Below, piece after piece: positions 8,487 to 15,817 of a stretch of 32,840 nt of DNA; position 1 is the first letter of the stretch, and every line of letters begins with the position of its first letter. A program made the translations under genes and the position numbers. A model generated the notes under the pieces. It saw only the letters and a program-made list of their open reading frames with translations. It made no database searches and was not told where the DNA came from. Source of the DNA: Sphingomonas sp. (GTDB lineage Bacteria > Pseudomonadota > Alphaproteobacteria > Sphingomonadales > Sphingomonadaceae); contig JAICXO010000016.1 of assembly GCA_025980335.1 (NCBI GenBank), positions 1 through 32,840 of the forward strand, given 5' to 3'.

Positions 8487-8990
8487 ATGATCTTCCATTT
8501 CTCGATTGCGGCCGACGATCCGAAGCGCACAGCGACGATGCTCGCCGAGCTGTGGAGCGGCAAAGCTTTTCCATTTCCGGTGCTGGGGCAGGGCAGCTGG
8601 GTCGCGCATGCCGACGACGGCCGCGGTTCGAGCATCGAGGTCTATCCGCGCGACGTCGCGCTTTATTATGGCGAGCGCTTCGGCGACTTGCGGCCAGAGG
8701 CGGTGCCCAGGAACGGCCCGTTCCACGCCGCCGTCGCGACCCCGCTCGGGATCGACGAGGTCGAGGAGATCGGCCGCCGCTACGGCTGCAAGACGCGCAT
8801 CTGTCAGCGCGGGCCGTGGTTTCGAGTCATCGAACTATGGGTCGACGACGCCTTGATGCTCGAGATGATGACGCCCGAAATGCAGCGCGAATATGTCGAT
8901 AACGTCACGGTCGAGAACTGGCGGGGAATGCTTGCGGCTCGCGGCATCGGCGAGGACGGCGAACCGGTAGATAGCGCAAGAGCGGCCTGA
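8487..8990 (+). CDS. Glyoxalase/VOC-like protein, function unknown
   Basis: The ATG at 8487 gives 167 residues beginning MIFHFSIAADDPKRTATMLAE, the beta-alpha opening typical of vicinal-oxygen-chelate proteins. A later segment, GPFHAAVATPLGIDEVEEIGRRYG, resembles the second half-module, and GPWFRVIELWVDDALMLEMMTPEM the closing strands. Expected metal ligands would include His4 and Glu in the final strands, but the pattern is not complete enough to name a reaction. It is divergent from the MaoC gene, and its stop codon directly abuts the stop of the convergent MscS-type channel gene. Confidence 0.75.
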   Translation: MIFHFSIAADDPKRTATMLAELWSGKAFPFPVLGQGSWVAHADDGRGSSIEVYPRDVALYYGERFGDLRPEAVPRNGPFHAAVATPLGIDEVEEIGRRYGCKTRICQRGPWFRVIELWVDDALMLEMMTPEMQREYVDNVTVENWRGMLAARGIGEDGEPVDSARAA

Positions 8991-10130
8991 TCAGCGCGCC
9001 GGTGCCGGTGCCGGTGCCGCATAGGGCAAGATCATCGTGCCGTCCGGCGCGGCGGTGAAGGTTGTCTGGGTGGGATAGGCGAACTCGAGGCCATGCTCGG
9101 CAAAGGAGCGCAGGATCGCGAGCGCGACGGCTGTCCGGTCGCTCGCGAGCTTGTTGGCATCGGTCGTGCGGCTGTCGAAGATCAGCTCGAAATCGATGCT
9201 CGACGCGCCGAAGCCGAGAATCGAACAGCGGACGAAGGTGCAGCCCTTGCGCGATTCGACCGCAGCCTTGGCGAGCGACACGACCTTCTCCAGCTCGTCA
9301 GGCGGCGTTTGGTAGATCAGGCCGAAGGGGAGTTGTGAACGCCGCATCCGGCCTCCCGCGAAATTGTGGATTTCGCGCTCGAGGAGCTTGGTGTTCGCCA
9401 TCACCACCTGCTCGCCATTGATCGAGCGCAGGCGGGTGGTCTTGAGACCGATCCGCTCGATCGTCCCGGTGGTCTGGTCGAACTTGATGACGTCGCCGCG
9501 CTTGAACGGCTTGTCGAACAGGATCGAAAGCGCGGCGAACAGGTCGGCGAAGATACCCTGCGCCGCGAGGCCGATCGCGATGCCGCCTATCCCGAGGCCG
9601 GCGACAAGCGCGGTGACATTCACGCCGATATTGTCGAGAATGACGATGATTGCGAGCGCGAACAGTGCCACGCTCACGAGCACGCGGATCACGGCAAGAG
9701 CGTTGCCGATCGCGGTTTCGGATGGATCTTCGCCTGCTTTTCGACTGATCGCGCCGAGGATCAGCTCGCGGGCCCAGATCGCGCCCTGCAACGCGAAACC
9801 GACGGTGAACAGGATGCCGAGCAGGCGCTCGATCTTTCCCGGCACCGCCGCGTAGGTCGCCACGATGTCGAGCGCCGCGATGATCATGAAGAAGATCGAG
9901 GTCTTCTGAAGAACGCGGCCGAACACGCCGCGCCAGTGCCGGCATTCGGGGTCGCGCGAGCTCAGCCACGCGCCTCCAAGGCGCAGGCCAAGCATGACGA
10001 GGACGATCCCGGCAGCGACCGCAAGCCCGATCGGCAGCTGCGTCCAGTTTGCCCGGAACCAGTCGATCAGCGCTTCGACGCCCTCGCGTCCGCTGCTGAT
10101 CGCCTCCGCTGCGTTTCCGCCAATCTGCAT
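8991..10130 (-). CDS. MscS-family mechanosensitive ion channel
   Basis: 379 residues. Membrane segments are predicted near 33-53, 78-97, 103-125, 145-167 and 172-205. The last is the pore-lining helix and its continuation, with the Gly/Ala-rich packing pattern VAGLGIGGIAIGLAAQ followed by the family hallmark LFDKPFKRGDVIKF (204-217). The beta domain (to ~265) and the alpha/beta vestibule follow, and the C terminus is a short Pro/Ala tail. Such channels open under membrane tension to release solutes in hypo-osmotic shock. Gene order gives no further hint. Confidence 0.93.
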   Translation of the reverse strand: MQIGGNAAEAISSGREGVEALIDWFRANWTQLPIGLAVAAGIVLVMLGLRLGGAWLSSRDPECRHWRGVFGRVLQKTSIFFMIIAALDIVATYAAVPGKIERLLGILFTVGFALQGAIWARELILGAISRKAGEDPSETAIGNALAVIRVLVSVALFALAIIVILDNIGVNVTALVAGLGIGGIAIGLAAQGIFADLFAALSILFDKPFKRGDVIKFDQTTGTIERIGLKTTRLRSINGEQVVMANTKLLEREIHNFAGGRMRRSQLPFGLIYQTPPDELEKVVSLAKAAVESRKGCTFVRCSILGFGASSIDFELIFDSRTTDANKLASDRTAVALAILRSFAEHGLEFAYPTQTTFTAAPDGTMILPYAAPAPAPAR

Positions 10131-10161
10131 GGCGGACTAATCGCCGGTGGCGGCGCTCCAA

Positions 10162-11202
10162 TCAAGTCGCGGCCTGGGTCTCCGTGGCCGGAGCGGCGGT
10201 CGAAGCTTTGCTTCTCCGCCGCCGCTTGCGCTCGCCGAGAAAATCGAGGAGGCCGACCTCCGCGCTCGACAGCCGCTTCCGGGGCGGCGGCCGCTGCATA
10301 CCATCGAGCGGGTCGCGCGCGTCGTCCTTTACGGCGTCGAGCAGCTTCGGGTGGACGTAGGACTTGCGGCTGATCGCCGGGGTGTTGCCGAGCGCTTCGG
10401 CGACTGGCTCGACCACCGTCTTGACGCTGATGCGGGCATTCTCGGCCTTCTTCAGCATCTGCTCGAACGCGATCACGCTCGCGCCCCAGGTGCGGAAGTG
10501 CTTGGCGGTGAAATCGCCACCCGTGGCTTCCTTGATGTAATCGTTGACGTCGGTCGAGGTGACCGGCTTCGGCTCGCCGTCGCCGTTGATGTACTGGAAC
10601 AGCATCTGGCCGGGCAGCTCCTGGCAGCGGCGGCAGATGCGCTTCAAATTGGCATCGGTGATCTTCATCTCGTGGACGATGTGGTGCTTGCCGGTGAACC
10701 GCATCATCAGCGCGTGGCCCTTGCGGCGCAGGTGCCGCGAACGGAGCGTCGTCGCGCCATAGCTCTTGTTGTCGCGCGCATATTCCTCATTGCCGATGCG
10801 GATGTGCTGCCGGTCGAGCAGGCGCACCACGGCGGCGAGTACGGTCTCGCGCGCCAGCGTTCGGCGCCTGAGGTCCTTTTCGACTCGGCGGCGGAGCCGC
10901 GAGAGGGCTTTTCCGAACTCGAGTAGTCCGTCGAACTTCGCACTTTCGCGCTTCTCGCGGAACTCGGGATGATAGCGATACTGCTTGCGCCCCCGCGCAT
11001 CCACGCCGGTTGCCTGCAAATGGCCGTTCGGAGCGGTGCAGAACCACGCGTCATCATAGGCGGGGGGCAGCCCGATCGCGTTCAGGCGCTCGATCTCTTC
11101 CCGGTCCGTGATGCGGTTGCCGTCGGGATCGAAATAAGCCCAGTAGCGGCCCATCCGCTTGCGCGTGATGCCGGGCTCATTGTCGCTGCTATGCCTCAGC
11201 AT
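10162..11202 (-). CDS. DNA topoisomerase IB (bacterial, poxvirus-like)
   Basis: 346 residues if started at the ATG at 11202, giving MLRHSSDNEPGITRKRMGR, the usual family N terminus; the open frame extends upstream without a family match. The enzyme relaxes supercoils by a 3'-phosphotyrosyl nick. The N-terminal domain shows GLPPAYDDAWFC and GHLQATGVDARGRKQYRYHP. The catalytic domain shows FTGKHH (Lys172), HFRTWGAS (Arg237) and the nucleophile Tyr282 in SRKSYVHP. The C-terminal ~35 residues are a basic tail (GERKRRRRSK) that may help DNA binding. It is divergent from the DJ-1/PfpI gene. Confidence 0.95.
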   Translation of the reverse strand: MLRHSSDNEPGITRKRMGRYWAYFDPDGNRITDREEIERLNAIGLPPAYDDAWFCTAPNGHLQATGVDARGRKQYRYHPEFREKRESAKFDGLLEFGKALSRLRRRVEKDLRRRTLARETVLAAVVRLLDRQHIRIGNEEYARDNKSYGATTLRSRHLRRKGHALMMRFTGKHHIVHEMKITDANLKRICRRCQELPGQMLFQYINGDGEPKPVTSTDVNDYIKEATGGDFTAKHFRTWGASVIAFEQMLKKAENARISVKTVVEPVAEALGNTPAISRKSYVHPKLLDAVKDDARDPLDGMQRPPPRKRLSSAEVGLLDFLGERKRRRRSKASTAAPATETQAAT

Positions 11203-11290
11203 GACGCGTAACGCTTCACTTGGGTCATTCCTGCGGATAAGCGAGCAACGAGCGGGCGAGTTCCTGAAGAGGACGAAAGGAGCCTTGCCG

Positions 11291-11869
11291 ATGCAGATTT
11301 CCGACGCGCGCGTGCTGATCGTAGCGACCGACGGCTTCGAGGAATGGGAGCTGTTCGGCCCGAGGCAGATCCTCCAGGACAAGGGTGCCGAGGTCGTGCT
11401 CGCCTCGCTCACCCTCGACCCGATCCAGGGCACGATTCACGACCATCCGGGCAAGACCATCCGCCCCGATTTGACAATCGACGAGGCCAATGCCGACGAC
11501 TTCGACGCCCTGGTCTTGCCCGGCGGCGTGCGCAACCCCGACCAGCTGCGGCTCCACGGCGATGTGATCGCGCTGATCCGTCTCTTCGCGGAACAGGCCA
11601 AGCCGATCGGCGCCATTTGCCACGGGCCTTGGCTGCTGGTCGAAACCGATTTGCTTCGCGATCGCACGGCGACGAGCTGGCCTTCGATCCGCACCGACCT
11701 CAGGAACGCGGGCGCGACGGTAATCGACGACGCCGCGGTCACGGACGGCAATATCGTCACCAGCCGCAAGCCCGAGGACGTCGAGGCGTTCACCGATGCG
11801 CTGATCGACCTCATCGAGGACGAGCCTGCGGTCGAGGAGATCGTGCACCCGAGCGAGGTTCCGGCCTAA
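11291..11869 (+). CDS. DJ-1/PfpI (type 1 glutamine amidotransferase-like) protein
   Basis: 192 residues from the ATG at 11291. The fold is clear: ARVLIVATDGFEEWEL at the start with the conserved acidic residue (Glu17/Glu18), DFDALVLPGGVRNPDQLR in the middle, and the nucleophile elbow AICHGPW with Cys110 and His111, followed by TATSWPSIRTDLRNAGA. Closest in style to PfpI/YhbO proteins, which have been linked to stress protection, deglycation-type or peptidase activities; the true reaction of this group is debated. The C-terminal ~15 residues are acidic. Confidence 0.93.
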   Translation: MQISDARVLIVATDGFEEWELFGPRQILQDKGAEVVLASLTLDPIQGTIHDHPGKTIRPDLTIDEANADDFDALVLPGGVRNPDQLRLHGDVIALIRLFAEQAKPIGAICHGPWLLVETDLLRDRTATSWPSIRTDLRNAGATVIDDAAVTDGNIVTSRKPEDVEAFTDALIDLIEDEPAVEEIVHPSEVPA

Positions 11870-11905
11870 CCGGATCGCAACCAATTCGGCGTAGCTGCGC
11901 CGGCG

Positions 11906-12424
11906 ATGCAGGCGCAATCGGTGGCGAGAATTGAAACGGCAGTCGACCGCGTAGCCGCTGCGCTGCTCGCGATCGCCTCCGGCTACGCGGCGTTCGTCTG
12001 GCTTGCCGCCAGCAGTCGCGGGCCGTTGCTCGTTGGAGAAGCACTCGCGGTCGGGGTGCTTGCCTATTTCATCAGCGCTCGCTTGCTGAGTTCCGTACGG
12101 CCGCGGACGCGCAAACTGCCGGTGCCGATCTTCGATGTGCGCGAAGTCGAGCCGCTTCACGCGTCTGAACCGCTTCTGTTGAAGACGAGCGACGTCTGGC
12201 GGCAACCGGCCGAAGAGCCGTTGCTCCTCGACGACATCCTCGCCGAAATTGGACCGGATTCGCGCGTCGTTCGGCTGTTCGATCCCGCGGCGATGCCCAC
12301 CGCCGGCGAGCTCAAGTCGAGAATCGACCGGCATCTCGACGGTCAAGCGTCGGCGGCGCAGTCGAGCGACGCGGCGCAGGCGCTGCACGACGCGCTTGCC
12401 GAATTGCGCCGCTCGATCCGCTAG
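11906..12424 (+). CDS. Two-helix membrane protein of unknown function
   Basis: 172 residues. Two hydrophobic stretches (about 16-37, AAALLAIASGYAAFVWLAA, and 41-62, LLVGEALAVGVLAYFISARLL) form a hairpin in the membrane. A soluble, acidic C-terminal region of ~105 residues follows, starting LPVPIFDVREVEP and ending in a helix (AAQALHDALAELRRSIR). No catalytic motif is seen. It begins 36 bases after the DJ-1/PfpI gene and may be co-transcribed with it. Its stop lies 10 bases from the stop of the convergent 111-residue gene. Confidence 0.75.
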   Translation: MQAQSVARIETAVDRVAAALLAIASGYAAFVWLAASSRGPLLVGEALAVGVLAYFISARLLSSVRPRTRKLPVPIFDVREVEPLHASEPLLLKTSDVWRQPAEEPLLLDDILAEIGPDSRVVRLFDPAAMPTAGELKSRIDRHLDGQASAAQSSDAAQALHDALAELRRSIR

Positions 12425-12434
12425 GTTCTGGATC

Positions 12435-12770
12435 CTAATCGTCGGAGATCGTCAGCGCCTCAATCATCAGTTCCGTCGCGCCGTCGCTCGCGCGCTTCGG
12501 CGTGCCGACCACGGCGACGTCGGCGACGAGCAGGCGCGGAATGCTGAACTCCGCATCCTCGAGGCCATCGCACATGCGGCCAACGACCTCGGCGGAATCG
12601 CTGCCGGTCACGCAAAGCGAGAAATGGTGTCGCTCGCCGGCGAAGGTCAGCGACTGCCAATCGATCGAATGAGCATCGATAAGCAGAATCCTATTTCGCT
12701 CTACGCCTGCACGCCCGATCAGCGCACGAAGCAGGGCGCCCGCCGCAGCGGACAAAGGGATCTTCATCAT
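12435..12770 (-). CDS. Conserved hypothetical protein (111 aa)
   Basis: Begins MMKIPLSAAAGALLRALIGRAG; either of two adjacent ATGs could serve. The start overlaps the stop of the 58-residue gene in an ATGA arrangement, so the two are translated together. The sequence looks like an alpha/beta soluble protein (NRILLIDAHSIDWQSLTFAGERHHFSL, then IPRLLVADVAVVG). The slightly hydrophobic first helix is too weak for a signal peptide. No motif suggests a reaction. Together with the 58-residue gene and the divergent S24 repressor it forms a small cluster that I associate with sphingomonad chromosomes. Confidence 0.75.
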   Translation of the reverse strand: MMKIPLSAAAGALLRALIGRAGVERNRILLIDAHSIDWQSLTFAGERHHFSLCVTGSDSAEVVGRMCDGLEDAEFSIPRLLVADVAVVGTPKRASDGATELMIEALTISDD

Positions 12771-12943
12771 TGCGTGCAGTCCTCCAGATAGGCGCGGACT
12801 CGTGCGACGGTCTGCGGACGCGGGTCGCGGCCGTTGCGAAGATCGAAGACGAAGCGCGGATCCCGCATTGCGTCGCGACCGAAGCGCGTTGGCGCGGTGT
12901 CATTCTGGCGCAAAAATTTCTCCACTTCTCTGAGTAAATTCAC
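12767..12943 (-). CDS. Small HTH-like protein (58 aa), GTG start
   Basis: A short gene easily missed because it lacks an ATG. The GTG at 12943 is preceded by AAGGA (complement of 12951-12955) at 7-base spacing. Translation starts VNLLREVEKFLRQND, continues TAPTRFGRDAMRDPRFVFDL, and ends RNGRDPRPQTVARVRAYLEDCTQ. The pattern 'helix, short turn, small-residue helix, RNGR, then helix with VARVRAYL' resembles the compact lambda-repressor-like helix-turn-helix of small phage-type regulators. I infer DNA binding at modest confidence. Its TGA overlaps the next ATG (ATGA). It is divergent from the S24 repressor gene. Confidence 0.8.
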   Translation of the reverse strand: MNLLREVEKFLRQNDTAPTRFGRDAMRDPRFVFDLRNGRDPRPQTVARVRAYLEDCTQ

Positions 12944-12949
12944 TTGTCT
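12942..12949 (+). promoter_or_regulatory. Candidate operator box 1 (ACTTGTCT)
   Basis: The octamer ACTTGTCT occurs twice in the gap between the divergent 58-residue gene and the S24 repressor gene. This copy overlaps the GTG start and leader of the 58-residue gene. A repressor of the S24 type commonly controls its own divergent promoter region, so the duplicate octamer is a plausible site; this is inference from position and repetition only. Confidence 0.3.
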
Positions 12950-13000
12950 GTCCTTAGGCCTCGTGCGACTCGGCTACCATCCCTTCCCAATGCATTTCCT

Positions 13001-13008
13001 ACTTGTCT
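13001..13008 (+). promoter_or_regulatory. Candidate operator box 2 (ACTTGTCT)
   Basis: Second copy of the octamer, 59 bases after the first in the same orientation, inside an AT-richer stretch (GCATTTCCTACTTGTCTAGG) about 34 bases before the repressor ATG. The position fits the core promoter of the repressor gene. Confidence 0.3.
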
Positions 13009-13041
13009 AGGCAAATTCCTATCAGTACTAAGAGCGTATTA

Positions 13042-13689
13042 ATGGTGACCGATCCGCGCCTTCTCCTGGAACGGCTTTGCGCCGAGCGCGGCGAAGACTT
13101 CGCCGGCCTCTCCCGCATGCTCGGGCGCAACCCCGCGTACATTCAGCAATATATCCGCCGCGGCACGCCCAAGCGGCTCAAGGAAGACGAACGCCGCAAG
13201 CTCGCGCGCTACTTCTCGGTGTCCGAAAGCCTGCTCGGCGGACCCCCGGAGAACAAGCGCGCGCCGGCAGGCCTGGTCAGCGTCAAGCGGCACCCCGTCG
13301 GCGTTTCAGCAGGGCCGGGGGCGGTGGTCACCGAAGAGCTTGGTAAGCCCTATTTCGCCTTCGAGGAGCGCTGGCTGAAGGGACTCACGCCGAGTGAAGC
13401 GTCGAAGCTGTCGATCGTCCGCGTCGACGGCGATTCAATGGCGCCGACGCTCAACCCCGGCGACGACATCCTGGTCGACCTCGGTGATTCCGTCGACCGG
13501 CTGCGCGACGGCATCTACGTGCTTCGAATCGACGATGCCGTGGTGGTGAAACGCCTCGCGCTCAATCCGACCGGGCGGCGCGTGACGGTCCAGTCGGACA
13601 ATCCGGCCTATCCCGACTGGCCCGATTGCAGCCTTGCCGACGTCAGGCCGATCGGCCGCGTGATCTGGGCCGGGCGGCGCGTCGTCTGA
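13042..13689 (+). CDS. LexA/CI-like transcriptional repressor with S24 peptidase domain
   Basis: 215 residues from the ATG at 13042 (weak AAGAG at 7-base spacing); an upstream in-frame start would add 13 unconserved residues. Residues ~1-65 are a helix-turn-helix domain (FAGLSRMLGRNPAYIQQYIRRG). A linker follows, then the S24/LexA C-terminal domain with the catalytic Ser132 in DGDSMAPTLNPGDD and Lys170 in VVVKRL, followed by VTVQSDNPAYPDW. A possible self-cleavage bond is Ala90-Gly91 in VSAGPG. Members repress target genes until self-cleavage is triggered, classically by RecA filaments. It is not the housekeeping LexA, whose N terminus differs. Targets may include its own divergent operon. 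Confidence 0.92.
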   Translation: MVTDPRLLLERLCAERGEDFAGLSRMLGRNPAYIQQYIRRGTPKRLKEDERRKLARYFSVSESLLGGPPENKRAPAGLVSVKRHPVGVSAGPGAVVTEELGKPYFAFEERWLKGLTPSEASKLSIVRVDGDSMAPTLNPGDDILVDLGDSVDRLRDGIYVLRIDDAVVVKRLALNPTGRRVTVQSDNPAYPDWPDCSLADVRPIGRVIWAGRRVV

Positions 13690-13878
13690 TCAGTGCCCGC
13701 GGCGCGCCTTGTCGACGAGCCAGGTGATCACCGCGAGCACGATTCCGATGCCGAGACCGAGCAGCGTGCCCTTGAGCGGGTTCCGGATCGACAGCCCGAA
13801 CAGGAACCCGAGCATCAGGAAAATTGCGAGGAAACATCCTCCGGCGCGGGTGCGGCTGCCTTGCATGAAGGCGCTCAT
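13690..13878 (-). CDS. Small two-helix membrane protein (62 aa)
   Basis: MSAFMQGSRTRAGGCFLAI begins a basic N terminus followed by two hydrophobic helices (about 14-31 and 37-55) separated by the short turn IRNPLKG, ending in KARRGH. Both ends are positively charged, predicting both termini in the cytoplasm. The gene starts 25 bases after the stop of the third TIR gene on the same strand, so it is probably the last member of that transcript. Its stop abuts the stop of the convergent S24 repressor gene. Function is unknown; a small membrane partner of the TIR proteins is possible but unproven. Confidence 0.7.
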   Translation of the reverse strand: MSAFMQGSRTRAGGCFLAIFLMLGFLFGLSIRNPLKGTLLGLGIGIVLAVITWLVDKARRGH

Positions 13879-13903
13879 GGCAGAGCGGGCGAGGGCGCGC
13901 CAG

Positions 13904-15808
13904 TCAGGCCGGCGGGAAGTTCATCTTCTTGAGATAGGCGCCGAACCGCGGGTCGGAGCGAATCGGCTCGAACCAGCAGTCGGCCTTCATGTACGCCAGC
14001 CCAGGGTCCCTGAAGCTCCACGCGCGGTCGAGTGCCGCGAAGGCCCGGTCCTTCTCGCCGCGCTGCGCATAGACTTCCGCATATTGGTAGTTCGCCGCGT
14101 CGCCGAAGAGTTGCCTACCGCGCTCGAGCGCCGCATCGGACGCCGCCACATTGCCCTTGCGACCGAAGATGATCGCTTTGAGGATCGACGGGAAAACCAG
14201 GTTCGAGGGGACTGCGCGAATCTGCGGTAGCGCGTTGCCATAGTCGTTCATCAGGATGAACGCCGAGGCGAGGAACGTTCGGTCGATCGCGCGATTGGGC
14301 GCGATCGCCAGCGCCTTTTGGAACGCCTGTTCGGACTGCGGAAATCTGTGCGAGGCCAGATATGCTCGGCCCACACTGGAATAGGCGCGCGGATTCAGGG
14401 GGTCGCGCGCTTCGGCCTGCTGCGCAAGGCCGAGGCTTTCGTCCGCGCGGCCGAGCATCCACAGGTACCCCGCATAGTCGAGCGAGGTGTCCACGTCGCT
14501 TCCCGCGAGCGCGTGCCCCTTCTCGATTTCCACCGCCGCTCCGCCGACGTCGAGCTGAGACAGCAGGACATTGCCAAGCGCCATGTGCGCGACCGGGAGA
14601 TCGGGCGCGATCGAGATCGCCTGGCGGGCGACGGCAGCCGCGTCGGCGTAGCCCGGCTCGTAGCGGCCGCCTCGGGTGATGAAATATCCGTTGAGGCTGT
14701 TGAGCGCGAGCGCCTTGACCGCGTAGGCAAGCGCGAACTTGGGATCGAGCGCGATTGCCGAATCGAGCAGCCCGATCGCGCCGCGGATGCTGCTTTCGCT
14801 ATCGTCGCCCCGGAACTGGGCCTTGGCCTTCAGTAGGAGGTTCTGGGCGGCGGCGTTGCTGGTTCCGCCGACGGCGATCGCGGCCCTAGCGGCACCGCCC
14901 AGCGCAGTACTGAGGGCGGACGCGACATTCTCGGCGATGTCGGTCTGGATCTTGATCGCGTCGCCCGGGTTCCGGTCATAGTCCTGCGACCATTTGTCGA
15001 GGCCGGTGCGGCCGTCGATCAGCTCGGCGCTGATGCGGATGGTCGAAGGCGACTGGCGGACGCTTCCGGTGAGGATGTTCGCGACTCCGAGCTTCTTCGC
15101 CGCCGTCTCCGCATCGTCGTTGCGGACGGCTTCCGAAGACGTGCTCCCCGCGACCTTGAGCCCGGCGACCCGCGCGAGCGCGCTTCGTATCTCTTCCGCA
15201 ACGCCGTCGGAGAAATAGGCCTGTGCGGGATCGCCGCTGAGATTGCTGAACGGCAGTACCGCGATGGTTCCCTCCGCCGAGGCAGCCGAGGACCTGAACA
15301 GCTCCCATCCGCCGACGGCGGCTACCGCGACGGCCGCGACGGCGCCGCCGGCGATCATCGTGCGGCGGTCGACCTTGCGGGGAAGCGCATGCGGGACGCT
15401 CTCGCTGCCTTCGGAGCCGACGTTCCTTCGAACGGCTGCAAGCACCGCCTGGTATCTCGGATCGGAACGGTTGCCGTGCCATCCGGTCAGCGGCAGCGCC
15501 TGCGTTTCGCCGAAGCCGAGGGGAAGGTGGACCTTGTCTATCAGCACCGGCACATAGACGTGGCGCTGCTGGGCCCGCGTCGCCTCGTCCTGGACGAAGG
15601 TGCCGTCCGGGCCGACCGAGCGGTTGCTCCACACGACGATCACGCAGTCCGCGGCGTTGAGTTCGGCCTCAATCGCGTGCCGCCAGGCCGCGCCGCCCCC
15701 GATCTGCTCGTCCCACCACACCGAATAGCCGTCGGCCTGAAGCGCTTCGACCAGCGGCCGCACGCGCTTGCGGTCCTCCGCCTTGTAGCTGACGAAGACG
15801 TCGCTCAT
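13904..15808 (-). CDS. TIR - membrane helix - TolB/FlgO-like - TPR protein, copy 1
   Basis: 634 residues; the ATG at 15808 gives MSDVFVSYKAEDRKRV, shared by all three paralogs. Residues 1-~125 are a bacterial TIR domain with WWDEQIGGG (31-39) and Glu75 in FVQDEATRA, at the position of the NADase glutamate. One membrane helix (about 150-170) follows the pair Arg148-Arg149. Residues ~181-303 are a TolB/FlgO-like domain (IAVLPFSNLSGDPAQAYFSDG, later ILTGSVRQSP). TPR-like repeats fill ~318-630 and end DPGLAYMKADCWFEPIRSDPRF. The predicted topology is TIR inside, TolB/TPR in the periplasm. It is the most divergent copy outside the first ~43 residues and the last TIR gene of the array. Confidence 0.9.
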   Translation of the reverse strand: MSDVFVSYKAEDRKRVRPLVEALQADGYSVWWDEQIGGGAAWRHAIEAELNAADCVIVVWSNRSVGPDGTFVQDEATRAQQRHVYVPVLIDKVHLPLGFGETQALPLTGWHGNRSDPRYQAVLAAVRRNVGSEGSESVPHALPRKVDRRTMIAGGAVAAVAVAAVGGWELFRSSAASAEGTIAVLPFSNLSGDPAQAYFSDGVAEEIRSALARVAGLKVAGSTSSEAVRNDDAETAAKKLGVANILTGSVRQSPSTIRISAELIDGRTGLDKWSQDYDRNPGDAIKIQTDIAENVASALSTALGGAARAAIAVGGTSNAAAQNLLLKAKAQFRGDDSESSIRGAIGLLDSAIALDPKFALAYAVKALALNSLNGYFITRGGRYEPGYADAAAVARQAISIAPDLPVAHMALGNVLLSQLDVGGAAVEIEKGHALAGSDVDTSLDYAGYLWMLGRADESLGLAQQAEARDPLNPRAYSSVGRAYLASHRFPQSEQAFQKALAIAPNRAIDRTFLASAFILMNDYGNALPQIRAVPSNLVFPSILKAIIFGRKGNVAASDAALERGRQLFGDAANYQYAEVYAQRGEKDRAFAALDRAWSFRDPGLAYMKADCWFEPIRSDPRFGAYLKKMNFPPA

Positions 15809-15817
15809 GCGGCGCTC
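15691..15817 (-). repeat. Near-identical segment shared by TIR copies 1 and 2 (first)
   Basis: These 127 bases, covering the junction of the two genes and the first ~39 codons of copy 1, match 17595-17721 with two differences by eye. Flanking coding sequence is clearly more diverged. The pattern points to recent gene conversion or duplication of the 5' part. Confidence 0.85.

Noticed and set aside
10162-11433. Longer N-terminal form of topoisomerase IB starting at 11433
   Set aside because: The extra 77 residues overlap the divergent DJ-1/PfpI gene and match nothing; the family N terminus begins at MLRHSSDNEPG (11202).
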